Of a DNA stretch of 64,000 bases, positions 63,307 through 64,000 are shown piece by piece. Every line of letters begins with the position of its first letter. The stretch's first letter is position 1. Under the pieces are notes generated by a model. It was not told the DNA's origin. It did no database searches and saw only the letters and a list, made by a program, of their open reading frames with translations. This DNA comes from Bacillota bacterium (GTDB lineage: Bacteria > Bacillota_I > Bacilli_A > RF39 > UBA660). Where the stretch lies: positions 1 to 64,000 of the forward strand of contig JAEYYH010000015.1 in NCBI GenBank assembly GCA_023430885.1, read 5' to 3'. Both the position numbers and the translations under genes were made by a program.

Positions 63307-64000
63307 ATGGCAAAGCAAATGGAAAATGAAGTAAAAGTACTTAATTTAGATGTAGACAAAGCTATAGCAGATATTGAAAAAAATAATGGTGTACTCCTAA
63401 AAGACTGTATTCAAAAGATATATACATATGATTTAGGAACAATTAGTGGAAGATTTGATGATCTTTTAAGACAATTTAAACCTAATAACTTTGAAGTTAT
63501 GAAATCTAAATTTAAGTTATTATTTTTTGAAATAGATAATTTATTAACTGATGAAATGAAACAAAAACTAATGGATAATTATAATCACAATTATCTAAAT
63601 TTAATCTTAGATACTGCAAGTGATAATGTAGAATTAGAACAATTAGTTAATAATCAAACTATTTTAGATATAGCACATAGTTTTGGTATTAATCCTAATA
63701 AATGGATAAGACTTAGAGAAACTGATAATTTAACTACAGTAGCTACAAAAAATATTTTAGAAAAGAAAGTTGAAGAAGAAATGCAACCAGTTTTAGAAGC
63801 TGAAATAGATGTTGTTTCAATATTAGAAGCAAATGAATTTTTAGAGCAACTAGGTTTTGCATATCGTAATTATCAAGAAAAAAGAAGAATTACTTACTTT
63901 GTTAATAATATAAAAGTTGACATAGATTTTTGGCCATTAATTCCTCCATATATGGAAATTGAAAGTACTGATGAAAAAATTAAAGAAACAATAGATCTTT
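63307..64000 (+). CDS. CYTH-domain protein (3' truncated)
   Basis: ATG 63307 (MAKQMENEVKVLNLD) opens a frame that runs off the window after 231 codons. The EVKVLNLD start resembles the metal-binding ExExK strand of the CYTH fold, and DIDFWPLIPPYMEIES near the end is the typical CYTH motif. About 100 helical residues lie between, as an insertion. Such proteins hydrolyse tripolyphosphate or thiamine triphosphate, or act as class IV adenylate cyclases. GGGGG is before the ATG; a second ATG at 63303 gives only eight codons. Confidence 0.75.
   Translation, partial: MAKQMENEVKVLNLDVDKAIADIEKNNGVLLKDCIQKIYTYDLGTISGRFDDLLRQFKPNNFEVMKSKFKLLFFEIDNLLTDEMKQKLMDNYNHNYLNLILDTASDNVELEQLVNNQTILDIAHSFGINPNKWIRLRETDNLTTVATKNILEKKVEEEMQPVLEAEIDVVSILEANEFLEQLGFAYRNYQEKRRITYFVNNIKVDIDFWPLIPPYMEIESTDEKIKETIDL

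Noticed and set aside
1..64000. Mycoplasma-type genetic code with TGA as Trp
   Set aside because: Clear TGA stops occur at gene ends with overlaps to the next start, and proteins are of normal length using TGG for Trp.
1..64000. CRISPR array, tRNA or rRNA genes
   Set aside because: No regular direct repeats with spacers, no cloverleaf and no conserved rRNA sequence were seen; the repeats in 35682-37520 are coding.

Overview
The window is a stretch of a very AT-rich chromosome (roughly 30% G+C by eye) from a Gram-positive, probably gut-associated, Bacillota. Three things support this. Strong AGGAGG-type ribosome sites and rho-independent terminators follow almost every transcription unit. The cell-wall and division genes are typical (uppP, murG, murB, divIB/ftsQ, ftsA, ftsZ). 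Endospore genes are present (spoIVB, ylbJ, spoIIGA, a sigE-type sigma factor). TGA is used as a stop (for example 34773-34775 and 62581-62583), so the code is standard and not the Mycoplasma code. The exact lineage cannot be resolved from the sequence alone.

Layout. 1-1016: the 3' part of a pilin-like surface protein whose C-terminus looks like the variable region of a diversity-generating retroelement (DGR), followed by a possible structured RNA. 1451-5788: a lipoprotein, a membrane protein, a bile-salt-hydrolase/penicillin-acylase relative and a PurA homologue with PurZ-like active-site changes. 5928-8316: cysS, preceded by a leader peptide with two Cys codons, then truB. 8430-16998: a type IV pilus/competence-like locus (pilC with an unusual N-terminal extension, pilD, pilB and two prepilin-like proteins), interrupted by a complete IS30-family element with terminal repeats. 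17019-28049: housekeeping and sporulation genes (DUF998, ylbJ, ylbL, mutS, dxs, nusB, xseA, xseB, a possible small RNA, spoIVB). 28241-31965: a SipW/TasA-like cluster with an ER-type signal peptidase that looks frameshifted, and a DUF5305 protein. 32093-39849: a C39-like peptidase, folD, an acetyltransferase, a glutamine amidotransferase, a Cys-rich repeat surface protein and a MerR regulator with a clear operator. 39877-42447: glmS with a self-cleaving glmS ribozyme in its leader. 42646-47940: a two-component system and an antimicrobial-peptide-type ABC exporter, each with a repeat at its promoter. 48042-55715: wall and division genes running into spoIIGA-sigE. 55766-64000: a CDF transporter, an orphan FtsX-type permease, a zinc-ribbon protein, a zincin-WYL-SIS-Ham1 gene group and a truncated CYTH-domain protein.

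How the parts fit. The window joins vegetative wall growth (glmS supplies amino sugar, MurG/MurB and UppP build and recycle wall precursors, FtsQ/FtsA/FtsZ run division) to sporulation control (SpoIIGA, SigE, SpoIVB, YlbJ). A large part of the rest concerns the cell surface: prepilin processing and assembly, two pilin-like proteins with unusual distal domains, a SipW-type secreted fibre cluster and a Cys-rich repeat adhesin candidate. The best leads are the DGR-like pilin tip, the PurZ-like enzyme, the Cys-Cys leader of cysS, the frameshifted signal peptidase and two candidate structured RNAs.
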